64,000 bases of DNA from NCBI RefSeq assembly GCF_003350405.1, contig NZ_QQAW01000008.1:1-64000 (forward strand), given 5' to 3'. Both the position numbers and the translations under genes were made by a program. Position 1 is the stretch's first letter, and every line of letters begins with the position of its first letter. This document shows, piece by piece, positions 1 to 8,808 of this stretch. The notes beneath the pieces were generated by a model. The model worked only from the letters and a program-made list of their open reading frames with translations. It was not told where the DNA came from and ran no database searches. Source of the DNA: Gluconacetobacter liquefaciens. Lineage in GTDB: Bacteria; Pseudomonadota; Alphaproteobacteria; Acetobacterales; Acetobacteraceae.

Positions 1-146
1 GCCGAAGCGATACTGCCCGCACCCGCAACATACGCGCCCCCCGTCGGCAGCGCCTGCGCCGATGCCACCGACGTCATCCACGAGGTCAACGCCGTGAACC
101 CGAGCAGGAATGCGCGCTTATGCAGCCTGGTCGGGGTCGTCTTCAT
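1..146 (-). CDS. Two-partner-secretion exoprotein, N-terminal fragment (filamentous haemagglutinin-like)
   Basis: The gene is cut by the left edge; only the first 48 or so residues are visible. The start ATG is the CAT at 144-146. It encodes a basic N-region (MKTTPTRLHKRAF), a hydrophobic core and an Ala-X-Ala signal-peptidase site (SVASAQA), followed at once by LPTGGAYVAGAGSI. An LPTGG..v.aG..sI stretch directly after the signal peptide is the hallmark of the TPS domain of large secreted beta-helix adhesins or haemolysins exported by an FhaC/ShlB-type outer-membrane partner. The partner gene must lie outside the window. There is no strong Shine-Dalgarno. The AT-rich region upstream probably holds its promoter. 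Confidence 0.7.
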   Translation of the reverse strand, partial: MKTTPTRLHKRAFLLGFTALTSWMTSVASAQALPTGGAYVAGAGSIAS

Positions 147-539
147 GACAGGGTAAGCCTTCTTATAACGAGACAGAAAAGAAAAGAAAATTTCAGCCGC
201 AAAACGCTCTAGCGGTTCTTCGGCAATCACTCCCAAAAACCGCGTTTTGAACACAGAAAAACAACAGTCACCAAGAAAGCCATCTCATTATTTTATTGCA
301 AAAAAAATAATAAAAGATGGAGGATATTTACACTTCAAGATTTCTAAAAAAATAATAAACCATTAACAGTAAATTATACTATTTATTTCTCTTAAAAGTA
401 ATTTCATACTGACATGAAATTATTCAAATAGAATTGAATATTATCGCATTACTATACTTTCTCAAGTAAACATTCCTGGGTCCAGCATTCTGCATACTCT
501 CCCGCCGATATCAAGGCAGGTGCCGCAACGTCACCAAAA
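147..539. other. AT-rich intergenic spacer
   Basis: This stretch of nearly 400 bases holds no convincing gene. Between about 280 and 470 it is dominated by A/T runs, in sharp contrast with the GC-rich surroundings. It separates the minus-strand exoprotein gene from the plus-strand regulator-like gene, so it should contain two divergent promoters. Such low-GC islands beside surface-adhesin genes are often horizontally acquired or bound by xenogeneic silencers; that is inference. Confidence 0.6.
400..421. repeat. Inverted repeat in AT-rich spacer
   Basis: AATTTCAT (400-407) and ATGAAATT (414-421) are perfect 8-base arms around a 6-base centre. The position in a divergent promoter region suggests an operator, possibly for the neighbouring wHTH-like protein at 540. 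There is no further evidence. Confidence 0.35.
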
Positions 540-1517
540 ATGCTACAAAATGCCCTCACAGAAGTTGAGACCAGTACAGTGACGATTATGGCTGAATGCT
601 CACGAACACATGCCGCCGAGGATGACATTCGCACTGCCGCCCCCCTGTGCGACGCCCCGACCTACCGCGCCGATATCCTTGCCACGATGCCGAAATTCAT
701 GGATTGCCTGACTTTCAGCAACCAGGCCCTCCTGACCATTCACAAACAGATGCAACGCGAAGTCCGCTACGTCGCCGACATGCGGCGATGGGTCCTGACA
801 CATGGCGCGCTCATATTGCATTTCTCATACCAACTCGATCCGACGACCCCACCACTGACAGCAACCAATCTCTACCGCGAAGTAGAGGCAACAGGGATGG
901 CTAGCCCAAATACAGTAACGAACTTCCTGAAAGAGATTGAAAATCTCGGATATATAGAACCACTACCTGACAGAAACCGCCGAAATCGTGCCTATCGCAT
1001 GACAGAATTTTCCGAGCGAATGTTCTACATTTACCTCGACATCAATCTCGGCGGACTGGATCTGGTCGACGGCGCCAGAAGGGCCGACGCCACGCGGGCC
1101 GATCCGAAAATCCTGACCCACATGCATCCGATTTTCGCACGGTTGATGATGATCGACCACGCCGCCCCGCCTCCCCCCTCGCTCGCCCCTCTCATCAACA
1201 CCACGATCGGCATCTCCATCCTCAATGAGATGACCAGTGGAGTCGGGTCGCTCAGTAACGCGCACGATGACCGGATTTACATATCCATGGACAGCGGTAG
1301 TGCCATGGCGCAACGCTACGGCACCTCGCGGGCCAACGTGGCCCGACTGCTCCTGAAGGTCCAGTCCGCGGGAAATTTCGGGAAAGACGAGAAAGGACAA
1401 TGGATCTCAAGAACTCTACTGCATGATTACCATTGCTGGCAGGCCATCAAGTTCGCCCATACCTCCACCGCCTTCGCGCAGGCACAGAAAGAGCGCAGCC
1501 AGGCACGTCATCCATAA
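540..1517 (+). CDS. Putative winged-helix DNA-binding protein
   Basis: A 325-residue soluble protein that I do not recognise as a named family. Residues about 105-155 (LTATNLYREVEATGMASPNT, then VTNFLKEIENLGYIEPL) read like a MarR/wHTH unit: a helix-turn-helix in which T/N-rich recognition residues precede 'L..L...GYI', then a charged wing (PDRNRRNRAYRMTE). A second HTH-like stretch near residues 255-290 (MAQRYGTSRANVARLL) follows. The protein could therefore carry two wHTH units, as some plasmid or repressor proteins do, but this is inference. The start is uncertain: no Shine-Dalgarno precedes 540, and ATGs at 588 and 687 are alternatives. It stands alone beside the AT-rich spacer and the exoprotein gene. 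Confidence 0.6.
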   Translation: MLQNALTEVETSTVTIMAECSRTHAAEDDIRTAAPLCDAPTYRADILATMPKFMDCLTFSNQALLTIHKQMQREVRYVADMRRWVLTHGALILHFSYQLDPTTPPLTATNLYREVEATGMASPNTVTNFLKEIENLGYIEPLPDRNRRNRAYRMTEFSERMFYIYLDINLGGLDLVDGARRADATRADPKILTHMHPIFARLMMIDHAAPPPPSLAPLINTTIGISILNEMTSGVGSLSNAHDDRIYISMDSGSAMAQRYGTSRANVARLLLKVQSAGNFGKDEKGQWISRTLLHDYHCWQAIKFAHTSTAFAQAQKERSQARHP

Positions 1518-1614
1518 CGGGCCGGAACAGGCCGGGTGGCCTCCATGACGCCCAGCCTGCCCCGCGCAGAAAACACACATGGATCACCACCGGCGCACCG
1601 GGGCAGGCCGCCCC

Positions 1615-2313
1615 TCAACCGCCCGCGCGATTCCGGCGCAGCACATCGATCGAAACATTCGCCGCGTCCAGGATATGCTGGCGGGTCAAAGGCCCGATCG
1701 CCGTCTCGTCACGGTGCCGACACGCTTCCAGCAACGCCAGATGCTCGGCATCCGTCACCGCCTTCCGTCCCGCGATTTCCAGATGCGCCCGGATATAGCG
1801 GTCCACCCGTCGATGCACGCCCTCGATCATTTCCAGCAGCCGGGGCCGCCCCGCTGCCTGATAGATCGCGCCATGAAACGCCCAGTTCAGCGCGCCTGAC
1901 CGCGCCATCCCCTCCGGCTGCTCGCTAGTCCCGGCCACGAAGGCCTCATACGCATCCTCGATCCGCGCCAGGTCCATGCGGGTCATGCGCCGCACCGCCT
2001 GCACAGCCGCCATCTCCTCCAGCGCGGCGCGGATCTCGGAAAAATCGCTGATGTCCGCTTCCGACAGACCGGTCACCGTGGCACCCCGATTCTGCTGAAA
2101 CAGCACCAGCCCCTCGACCTCCAACTGCTTCAGCGCCTCGCGCACCGGAATGGTGCTGACCCCGAATCCGCTGGCCAATTCCGATTGCGGCAGCGACTGC
2201 CCATCGGCAAGCACACCGTCCAGGATCGCCTCGCGCAACGCATTACCCACGCGCTCCGAGGCCAGGCCGCGCGTTTCCTGCGGCGCGCTCATGAAGATGC
2301 TCTCTGGCAGCAT
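1615..2313 (-). CDS. GntR family transcriptional regulator, FCD (FadR-like) subfamily
   Basis: A 232-residue protein with an N-terminal winged HTH (about residues 15-80; SELASGFGVSTIPVREALK is the recognition helix region) and an all-helical FCD ligand domain (about 90-225) with the usual metal-site His/Asp pattern (EIRAALEEMAA, HGAIYQAAG, DAEHLALLEA). I place the start at 2313 because GGGAGGA lies 6 bases upstream; an in-frame ATG at 2367 lies inside the palindromic promoter region and has no ribosome site. It is divergent from putA with about 150 bases between, so it is probably the local regulator of proline catabolism. FCD proteins usually respond to small carboxylates or amino acids. The actual ligand is unknown. 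Confidence 0.85.
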   Translation of the reverse strand: MLPESIFMSAPQETRGLASERVGNALREAILDGVLADGQSLPQSELASGFGVSTIPVREALKQLEVEGLVLFQQNRGATVTGLSEADISDFSEIRAALEEMAAVQAVRRMTRMDLARIEDAYEAFVAGTSEQPEGMARSGALNWAFHGAIYQAAGRPRLLEMIEGVHRRVDRYIRAHLEIAGRKAVTDAEHLALLEACRHRDETAIGPLTRQHILDAANVSIDVLRRNRAGG

Positions 2314-2362
2314 GGCTGTCCTCCCTGCTTCGCGACCCGATAGATCATATATTATCTTGCGA

Positions 2363-2374
2363 ATCATATATGAT
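2363..2374. promoter_or_regulatory. Candidate GntR operator between the regulator gene and putA
   Basis: ATCATATATGAT is a perfect 12-base palindrome in an AT-rich patch (2340-2380). Related half-sites flank it (GATCATATAT from 2343, GATATGAT at 2372-2379). It sits about 50 bases upstream of the GntR start and 90 bases upstream of putA. FCD regulators typically autoregulate and control the divergent gene through such short palindromes. Assignment to this GntR protein is inference from position. Confidence 0.5.
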
Positions 2375-2460
2375 ATGATACGGGAACGGTATTCCTGACT
2401 TTCCTCCTCGTCCCGGAGGCTGACTTTGCAAGCAGCCTCTTATCATCGGCAAGCAGTCTC

Positions 2461-5400
2461 ATGATATCCCAGCCCCCCCTTCTTTCCGTGTCCATACCTC
2501 CAACCGCCGCCCTGGGCGCCGCCCTGCCGCCCCGCGACGCGGCCCGCAAGCGCATCGCCGCCCATCTGCGCCGGCCCGAGGTCGAATGCGTGGGCGCCCT
2601 GATCGACAACGCGACCCTGTCGCCCGATCTGGCGGCCGAGGCTGGCACCACCGCGCGACGACTGGCCCGCGCACTGCGCGACGGCCGCCGCCCTGGCGGG
2701 GTCGAGGCACTGGTGCAGGAATTCTCGCTGTCCTCGCGGGAAGGCGTAGCCCTGATGTGCCTGGCCGAGGCCCTTCTGCGCATCCCCGACACCGCAACCC
2801 GCGACGCGCTGATCCGCGACCGCATCGGCACTGGCGACTGGCTGGCGCATGTCGGCCGGGGTCGCTCGCTGTTCGTCAACGCCGCCGCCTGGGGACTGGT
2901 CGTCACCGGCCACCTGGTCACACCCGAACGCCAGCACGGCTTGGCGGGCACGCTCACCCGCCTGGTCGCACGCGGCGGCGAACCGCTGATCCGCCGTGCA
3001 GTCGATGTCGCCATGCGCATGATGGGCGAACAGTTCGTCTGCGGCGAGACGATCGAATCCGCCCTGCGCACCAGCCAGGCCCGTCACGATCGCGGCTTCC
3101 GCTATTCCTTCGACATGCTGGGCGAAGCCGCGCTGACCGAGGCCGACGCCGCCCGCTACTGCCGCGACTACGAAACCGCCATCCACGCCATCGGCCGCGC
3201 GGCGCAGACCCAGGGCGGCCGCGACATCTACGATCGCAACGGCCTGTCGATCAAACTCTCGGCCATCCATCCCCGTTACGCGCGCGCCCAGCGCGAGCGC
3301 GTGATGGCCGAATTGCTCCCGGTGCTGGTCCGTCTCGCCCGCCTGGCGCGCGGCTACGATATCGGCCTGAACATCGACGCCGAAGAGAGCGAACGACTGG
3401 ACCTGTCGCTGGACCTGCTCGAAGGCCTATGCCGCCACCCCGACCTCGCGGGTTGGAACGGCATCGGCTTCGTGGTGCAGGCCTACGGCAAGCGCGCACC
3501 CGCAGTGCTGGACTGGATCATCACCCTAGCGCGCGCCACCGGCCGCCGCATCATGGTCCGTCTGGTCAAGGGCGCTTACTGGGACAGCGAAATCAAGAAA
3601 GCCCAGCTCGACGGCCAGACCGATTTTCCCGTCTACACCCGCAAATCCCATACCGACATCAGCTATATTGCCTGCGCGCGCCTGCTGCTGGACGCGCCCG
3701 ATGCGATCTTCCCTCAGTTCGCCACCCACAACGCCCGCACGGTCGCCACCATCCACACCCTGGCCGGCCCCGATTTCCAGCACGGGAAATATGAATTCCA
3801 GTGCCTGCACGGCATGGGCGAAGGGCTCTACGACCACGTCGTGGGTGCACAGCATCTCGACCGCCCCTGCCGCATCTACGCCCCCGTCGGCTCGCACGAG
3901 ACGCTGCTGGCCTATCTGGTGCGCCGCCTGCTGGAAAACGGCGCCAATTCCTCCTTCGTCAACCAGATCGGCGACAGCACCATCCCGCTGGACACCCTGA
4001 TCGCCGACCCGGTGCAGACAGCGCGCGACCTGGCCGCGCAGGGCGGCCTGCCGGTCGGAGCCCCTCACCCCGCCATCGCTCGTCCCCCGGCCCTGTTCGG
4101 CACCGGCCGACACAATTCCGCCGGCCTCGACCTTGCCGATGAACCGTCCCTGATCACCCTGGCCGACGAAATGGCCTCCGCCCCCCAACACTGGAAGGCC
4201 GCCCCCCTCCTGGCCGACGGCACCGGCACCGGCACCCCGCCACAACCGGTTCCCAACCCGGCCCGCCCTGACGACACCCCCGGCACAGTGCAGTTCGCCG
4301 ACGCCGCCCAGGCAACCCACGCCGTCACCCTCGCGGCGGCGGCCCAGCCCGACTGGTCCGCCCGCCCCCCCCCCGCCACCCGGGCCGCGTGCCTGGAGGC
4401 CGCCGCCGACCTGCTGGAAGCCCACCATGCCGAACTGATCGCCCTGGTGGTGCGCGAAGCCGGCAAATCCTACCCCAACGCGGTCGGCGAAATCCGCGAG
4501 GCCGTGGACTTCCTCCGCTACTACGCGGCCACGATCCGGCAGCATTTCAACAACGCCACGCACACGCCCCTGGGCCCGGTCGTCTGCATCAGCCCCTGGA
4601 ACTTCCCGCTGGCCATCTTCCTCGGCCAGATCTCGGCCGCGCTGGCGGCCGGCAACGTGGTGCTGGCCAAACCGGCGGAAGAAACCCCGCTGGTCGCCGC
4701 CCGCGCCGTCGCCCTGCTGCATCAGGCCGGCATTCCGGCCGGCGCGCTGCAACTCCTGCCCGGCGGCGGCGATGTCGGCGCGGCGCTGGTCGCGGACCCA
4801 CGGATCACTGCCGTCCTGTTCACCGGCTCCACCGAGGTCGCGCGCCTGATCGCCCGCCAACTCGCCGGCCGCACCGGCGCCAACGGCCAGCCGGTGCCCC
4901 TGATCGCGGAAACCGGTGGCCAGAACGCAATGATCGTCGATTCCTCGGCCCTGGCCGAACAAGTCGTCACCGACGTCATCGCCTCCGCCTTCGACAGCGC
5001 CGGCCAGCGCTGCTCCGCCCTGCGCATCCTGTGCGTGCAGGACGATTGCGCCGAACCCATGCTGGCGATGCTGCGCGGAGCGATGCAGGAACTGCGCGTG
5101 GGCGACCCCGCCCTCCTGGCCACCGATATCGGCCCCGTCATCACCGAGGACGCCCGCGCCGGCATCGCCGCCCATATCGCGCGCATGCGCGCCGCCGGCT
5201 GCCGCGTCTGGTCTCCCGCCACGCCGCACGCAGTGCCCGGCGGCCATTTCCTGCCGCCCACACTGATCGAGATCGACGACATCGCCACCATCGGCCGCGA
5301 GGTCTTCGGCCCCGTCCTGCACGTCCTGCGCTGGCGGCGCGACAATCTCGACCGCCTGATCGACGCGATCAACGCCACCGGCTACGGCCTGACCTTCGGC

Positions 5401-6186
5401 CTGCACACCCGCATCGCCGAAACCGTGGCTCACGTCACCAGCCGCATCGCGGCCGGCAATCTCTACGTCAACCGCAACACGATCGGCGCCGTAGTCGGCG
5501 TTCAGCCCTTCGGCGGGCGTGGCCTGTCGGGTACAGGCCCCAAGGCCGGCGGTCCGCTGATCCTGCGGCGTCTGCTGGCATCATGCCCCGCCTTCACGCC
5601 TCCCGCGCCAGCCACCGCCGACCCGCAGGACAGCCGCCCCGGCCATCTCCCCCAGGCCGCCCGCGACTGGCAGGCCTTCTCAGCCGGCTCCGGCCATCCG
5701 GACGGCGTCACCGGCAAGCCCCTGCACGGACTGCGTATACCGATGCCCGGCCCGGTGGGTGAGACCAATCTCTGGTCGCTGGAGCCACGCGGCAGCTTAC
5801 TATGCCTGACAGGTTCGGAAGCCGCCGCCCGCCGCGCCACCGGCATGGCGCTGGCTAGCGGCAATAGTGTGGTGCTGCTGGCCGGCCCCGCCACCGCCTG
5901 GACCGCCGACCTGCCCGCCGCCCTGCGCCCGCACATCCGCACGGTGCCCGACGTCACTTCCCTGATCGCACTGGCACATCCGGCATCGGCCATCATCCTC
6001 GCCGAACCCGGCGTTCCCGGCCTGGCAACGGTCCTGCAGGCTCTCGAAAACGGCCCGGTGGTGACGCTCCATACCCTCACGCCACAAGGCCCGCTGCCCG
6101 AATGGCTGCTGGAGGAGCGGCTGGTCAGCACCAACACAACTGCCGCCGGCGGCAACGCGTCGCTGATGACGCTGGATGCATCCTGA
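2461..6186 (+). CDS. putA: Bifunctional proline dehydrogenase / P5C dehydrogenase PutA
   Basis: A 1241-residue trifunctional-length PutA that oxidises proline to glutamate via FAD-linked proline dehydrogenase and NAD-linked P5C dehydrogenase. The PRODH barrel covers about residues 150-490 (GIGFVVQAYGKRAP, RLVKGAYWDSEIKKAQ, NQIGDSTIPLDTL). The aldehyde dehydrogenase module covers about 550-1040, with general base Glu817 (AETGGQNAM) and catalytic Cys851 (SAGQRCSALR), both intact. A C-terminal ALDH-like tail of roughly 180 residues follows. There is no N-terminal ribbon-helix-helix, so this PutA is not its own repressor, which agrees with a divergent GntR gene. It is membrane-associated by family. 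The start at 2461 is the first ATG after the regulatory region. Confidence 0.95.
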   Translation: MISQPPLLSVSIPPTAALGAALPPRDAARKRIAAHLRRPEVECVGALIDNATLSPDLAAEAGTTARRLARALRDGRRPGGVEALVQEFSLSSREGVALMCLAEALLRIPDTATRDALIRDRIGTGDWLAHVGRGRSLFVNAAAWGLVVTGHLVTPERQHGLAGTLTRLVARGGEPLIRRAVDVAMRMMGEQFVCGETIESALRTSQARHDRGFRYSFDMLGEAALTEADAARYCRDYETAIHAIGRAAQTQGGRDIYDRNGLSIKLSAIHPRYARAQRERVMAELLPVLVRLARLARGYDIGLNIDAEESERLDLSLDLLEGLCRHPDLAGWNGIGFVVQAYGKRAPAVLDWIITLARATGRRIMVRLVKGAYWDSEIKKAQLDGQTDFPVYTRKSHTDISYIACARLLLDAPDAIFPQFATHNARTVATIHTLAGPDFQHGKYEFQCLHGMGEGLYDHVVGAQHLDRPCRIYAPVGSHETLLAYLVRRLLENGANSSFVNQIGDSTIPLDTLIADPVQTARDLAAQGGLPVGAPHPAIARPPALFGTGRHNSAGLDLADEPSLITLADEMASAPQHWKAAPLLADGTGTGTPPQPVPNPARPDDTPGTVQFADAAQATHAVTLAAAAQPDWSARPPPATRAACLEAAADLLEAHHAELIALVVREAGKSYPNAVGEIREAVDFLRYYAATIRQHFNNATHTPLGPVVCISPWNFPLAIFLGQISAALAAGNVVLAKPAEETPLVAARAVALLHQAGIPAGALQLLPGGGDVGAALVADPRITAVLFTGSTEVARLIARQLAGRTGANGQPVPLIAETGGQNAMIVDSSALAEQVVTDVIASAFDSAGQRCSALRILCVQDDCAEPMLAMLRGAMQELRVGDPALLATDIGPVITEDARAGIAAHIARMRAAGCRVWSPATPHAVPGGHFLPPTLIEIDDIATIGREVFGPVLHVLRWRRDNLDRLIDAINATGYGLTFGLHTRIAETVAHVTSRIAAGNLYVNRNTIGAVVGVQPFGGRGLSGTGPKAGGPLILRRLLASCPAFTPPAPATADPQDSRPGHLPQAARDWQAFSAGSGHPDGVTGKPLHGLRIPMPGPVGETNLWSLEPRGSLLCLTGSEAAARRATGMALASGNSVVLLAGPATAWTADLPAALRPHIRTVPDVTSLIALAHPASAIILAEPGVPGLATVLQALENGPVVTLHTLTPQGPLPEWLLEERLVSTNTTAAGGNASLMTLDAS

Positions 6187-6196
6187 AGGGATGAAT

Positions 6197-6222
6197 GCCC
6201 GCCCCGGGTCTCCGGGGCGGGC
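6197..6222. terminator. Hairpin between convergent putA and TonB receptor gene
   Basis: GCCCGCCCCGG (6197-6207) and CCGGGGCGGGC (6212-6222) form a perfect 11-bp GC stem with a GTCT loop. It lies 10 bases after the putA stop and 18 bases beyond the stop of the minus-strand receptor gene, so it can serve both. There is no clear T-run, so termination may be weak or assisted. Confidence 0.65.
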
Positions 6223-6240
6223 GGCATGACCCGCGCGGGA

Positions 6241-8667
6241 TCAGAATTCCGCGCGCACGGTTCCGAAAAACTGGCGCGGAGCACCGATCAGCATCGACTG
6301 GTAATCGCCGCTGATGGGGTTGCCCTGCTCACCCACAGTCGCGATGTAGCTCTTGTTCAGCAGGTTGTAGACATTGAACTCCAGCGTGATGTGCTGAAGG
6401 ATGCCATAGCCGCCGAACCGATAGCGCGCACCGAGATTCATGATGAAATTCGACGGTGCCCAGGCATCGTTCATGTAGCTGAGGTAACGGCGCGACATAT
6501 AGGTCGCATCCAGATTGGCACTGGCATTGCCGTAGCGATAGACGAGTGACGATTTCCACATGAAGGACGGATAGTTCGGAACCTGCTTGCCCTTGATCCG
6601 CTCCAGCCCGTTCGAATCCGTGAAATTGTTGTCGAAGGTCGAGCGGTTCCAGCTGACGCTGTTATACCACGACACCCCCTGCAGAAACCGATTATTGACG
6701 AACGGATGCAGTGTCAGGCTGGCCTCGACACCATCAGTGGTCACACCACCAACATTGTTGAGGGCGCCGACCAGCTGGATGATCGGTCCGGAACTGACAA
6801 CCTGCTGCCGGTTCTGGAAATTGACGCGATAGCCGGTCAACAATGCCGACAGATACCGGTCGTCATGACGATAGCCGATTTCATAAACATTTGACTCTTC
6901 GGGCTTCAGCTTCATCGATTGCTGAAAGACTGCCGGATCGCCGACCGACCAGGCCGATGCCGAAGCCCCCCCGCTCAATCCGAACTGATTGAATGCACGC
7001 ATGTTGCGCGCAAAATCGAAGAACAGCTCGTCGTTATGGGTAAAGCGCCAGTTCGCGCTCACCTGGGGCAGGAACGGGCTATATGCCGTCTTGGTTCCCG
7101 AAGGCAGCGTGTCGTATCCGGTATAGGACGGATCGTTGCCCGTGATCCCGTCATGGGTGGTGACAAGCATCGACTTGAACCCCGCATTCACATGCAGGTT
7201 CGACGTGATGTCGTAGGTATCCTGGAAATAGGTCTGGAACGTATTGGTGTTGAACACATACCCATAGGCATGGTCAAAGGAATCACGCGGGTTGAGCCAT
7301 GTGGTCGGGTCGGGCGGCAATCCCTGGCCCAGCAGGGGGTCCTGATACAGATGCAGGTCGTTTCGGAACTGATTGTTCTCATACCAGATGCCCGCACTCA
7401 GGTGATTATGGGCAATGTGGTATTTCGCCGAGGTCAGAAAACCGACACGCTGCACATCCAGCGAATATCCCTGAAGCTGAAGCGGCGCACCGTTCGGTGA
7501 TGAACGGTAGGGCGACGTAAACGTACTCAGCCCCGGATCGTAATCGCCATAGACCGAAGCCTGAACGCTCAACCGGCTGGTAATATCCGACTTGAAGGTC
7601 AGATAACCGAAATAATCCTTTCGCATCCCCGATGATTCGTAATAGCTGACATCCATCGGATCATTGGTCAGATTTTCGCCATGGGTATATGTCCCCTGCG
7701 CCGCGAGATAGGCCGCCTTGTAATTCGGATAGTAATTATCGACCCGCGTGCCCAGCGTATGGATATAGTTCAGCGACAGGTCCTGATTATCCACTTCCTG
7801 ACGATTGGCCCAGTTGAAATAAGCCGTCAGCGAACTCCGCGTCCCGATCGGCTGGACGAGCTTGAAATTGACCTGCTGATATTTGTTCGCCCCGTAGCCT
7901 TTCCATTTGTCGATCGTGGAATCGGCAAACGAGGCGGAAAATTTGGTACCGGTCGCATTGAGAATACCGCTGTCCACGCGGGCGAAGGTTCGAAAAGCCG
8001 AATTGCTGCCGAATGTCTGCTCGACAAGCCCACCCGCCTTGTCCGATGGATCGAGCGTATGAAAGCTGATCGCAGCCCCCAGTCCGCTGGTCGACGCCAC
8101 GTCGACCGACCCGGCACCCTGCGAGATCGAGGCGTCGTGCAGGTTTTCGGTCAGAACGGCGCGGGTCGAACTCAACCCGTTATAGGTATTATAGCCCTGT
8201 TCGCCGAGCGGTATGCCGTCGAGCGTGAAACCCAGCTGGTTTTCACTGAACCCGCGGGAATAGATCCTGGCCGACCATTCATAAGCCCCCATCGGATCGG
8301 CGGAGGTAAAGACGACACCCGGCAATTGGCCGAGGATCTTAAGCGGACTGGTGCCCGGCACATAATTCGCGATCATCGTGCGCGTCGCCGCCTGAAGCTG
8401 GCGGGTGGAGCCACGTCCATTGGCGACGACGTTGAGCGTCTCGGGCACCACCGCAGCCTTTGCGACACGGCCCGCCGGCGTCGCGCTGCTCTTCGCAGCA
8501 GAAACAACCGACGGACGTGCAGCCTTGTGCGGGAGGGCTGGCTGGGCCGCATGGGGCGCCATCTGCGTCTGGGCCCGGGCCTGGGCAGACGCCATCAAGG
8601 CGATGCCCGATGCCGAAAGCATGAGAAACCGGGTTAGACGTGAGGCCTGCGAATGCAAAGAGGTCAT
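6241..8667 (-). CDS. TonB-dependent outer-membrane receptor
   Basis: 808 residues. I take the start at 8667, which gives a clean signal peptide (MTSLHSQASRLTRFL..., cleavage after ASAQARA) and a GAAGG about 11 bases upstream. A Pro/Ala-rich linker follows, then a TonB-box-like ETLNVVA, a plug domain (GVVFTSADPMGAYEW, RIYSRGFSENQLGFTLDGIP) and a 22-strand-type barrel ending in the aromatic C-terminal strand (QFFGTVRAEF). There is no STN signalling domain and no Fur box in front, so this does not look like an iron-signalling receptor. Its promoter carries a 17-base motif shared with the catabolic promoter at 18.9 kb, which hints at substrate uptake for the downstream island. The substrate is unknown. 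Confidence 0.88.
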   Translation of the reverse strand: MTSLHSQASRLTRFLMLSASGIALMASAQARAQTQMAPHAAQPALPHKAARPSVVSAAKSSATPAGRVAKAAVVPETLNVVANGRGSTRQLQAATRTMIANYVPGTSPLKILGQLPGVVFTSADPMGAYEWSARIYSRGFSENQLGFTLDGIPLGEQGYNTYNGLSSTRAVLTENLHDASISQGAGSVDVASTSGLGAAISFHTLDPSDKAGGLVEQTFGSNSAFRTFARVDSGILNATGTKFSASFADSTIDKWKGYGANKYQQVNFKLVQPIGTRSSLTAYFNWANRQEVDNQDLSLNYIHTLGTRVDNYYPNYKAAYLAAQGTYTHGENLTNDPMDVSYYESSGMRKDYFGYLTFKSDITSRLSVQASVYGDYDPGLSTFTSPYRSSPNGAPLQLQGYSLDVQRVGFLTSAKYHIAHNHLSAGIWYENNQFRNDLHLYQDPLLGQGLPPDPTTWLNPRDSFDHAYGYVFNTNTFQTYFQDTYDITSNLHVNAGFKSMLVTTHDGITGNDPSYTGYDTLPSGTKTAYSPFLPQVSANWRFTHNDELFFDFARNMRAFNQFGLSGGASASAWSVGDPAVFQQSMKLKPEESNVYEIGYRHDDRYLSALLTGYRVNFQNRQQVVSSGPIIQLVGALNNVGGVTTDGVEASLTLHPFVNNRFLQGVSWYNSVSWNRSTFDNNFTDSNGLERIKGKQVPNYPSFMWKSSLVYRYGNASANLDATYMSRRYLSYMNDAWAPSNFIMNLGARYRFGGYGILQHITLEFNVYNLLNKSYIATVGEQGNPISGDYQSMLIGAPRQFFGTVRAEF

Positions 8668-8708
8668 GGGGCACCAACCTTCAACGGACAACGCTATCTT
8701 CTGTATAT

Positions 8709-8725
8709 TGTCATACCTATAATAC
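8709..8725. promoter_or_regulatory. Shared promoter motif, copy 1
   Basis: TGTCATACCTATAATAC on the plus strand lies 42 bases upstream of the TonB receptor start. The sequence at 18894-18910 matches it at 15 of 17 positions (mismatches only at the two central bases). In both places the motif has the same orientation relative to the minus-strand gene next to it. It could be an operator for one of the local GntR proteins, or a promoter core (TATAAT is embedded on the plus strand). Confidence 0.45.
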
Positions 8726-8808
8726 TTTAGCGCCGGATATCCTTGCGTCAACGCACCAATCCGATTCCGGAATATAAATTTTTGATCCTGGATCGGAAAA
8801 AAATGAAA

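Noticed and set aside
2314-2367. Earlier start for the first GntR regulator
   Set aside because: It would place the start inside the palindromic operator region; 2313 has a strong Shine-Dalgarno.
3526-5433. 635-codon open frame on the minus strand inside putA
   Set aside because: Gly/Asp/Val-rich shadow produced by the codon bias of putA on the other strand; no family resemblance.
8775-8802. Terminator after the lyase gene (GATCCTGGATC with flanking A/T runs)
   Set aside because: The T-run lies on the wrong side for either transcript; the short palindrome is not convincing.
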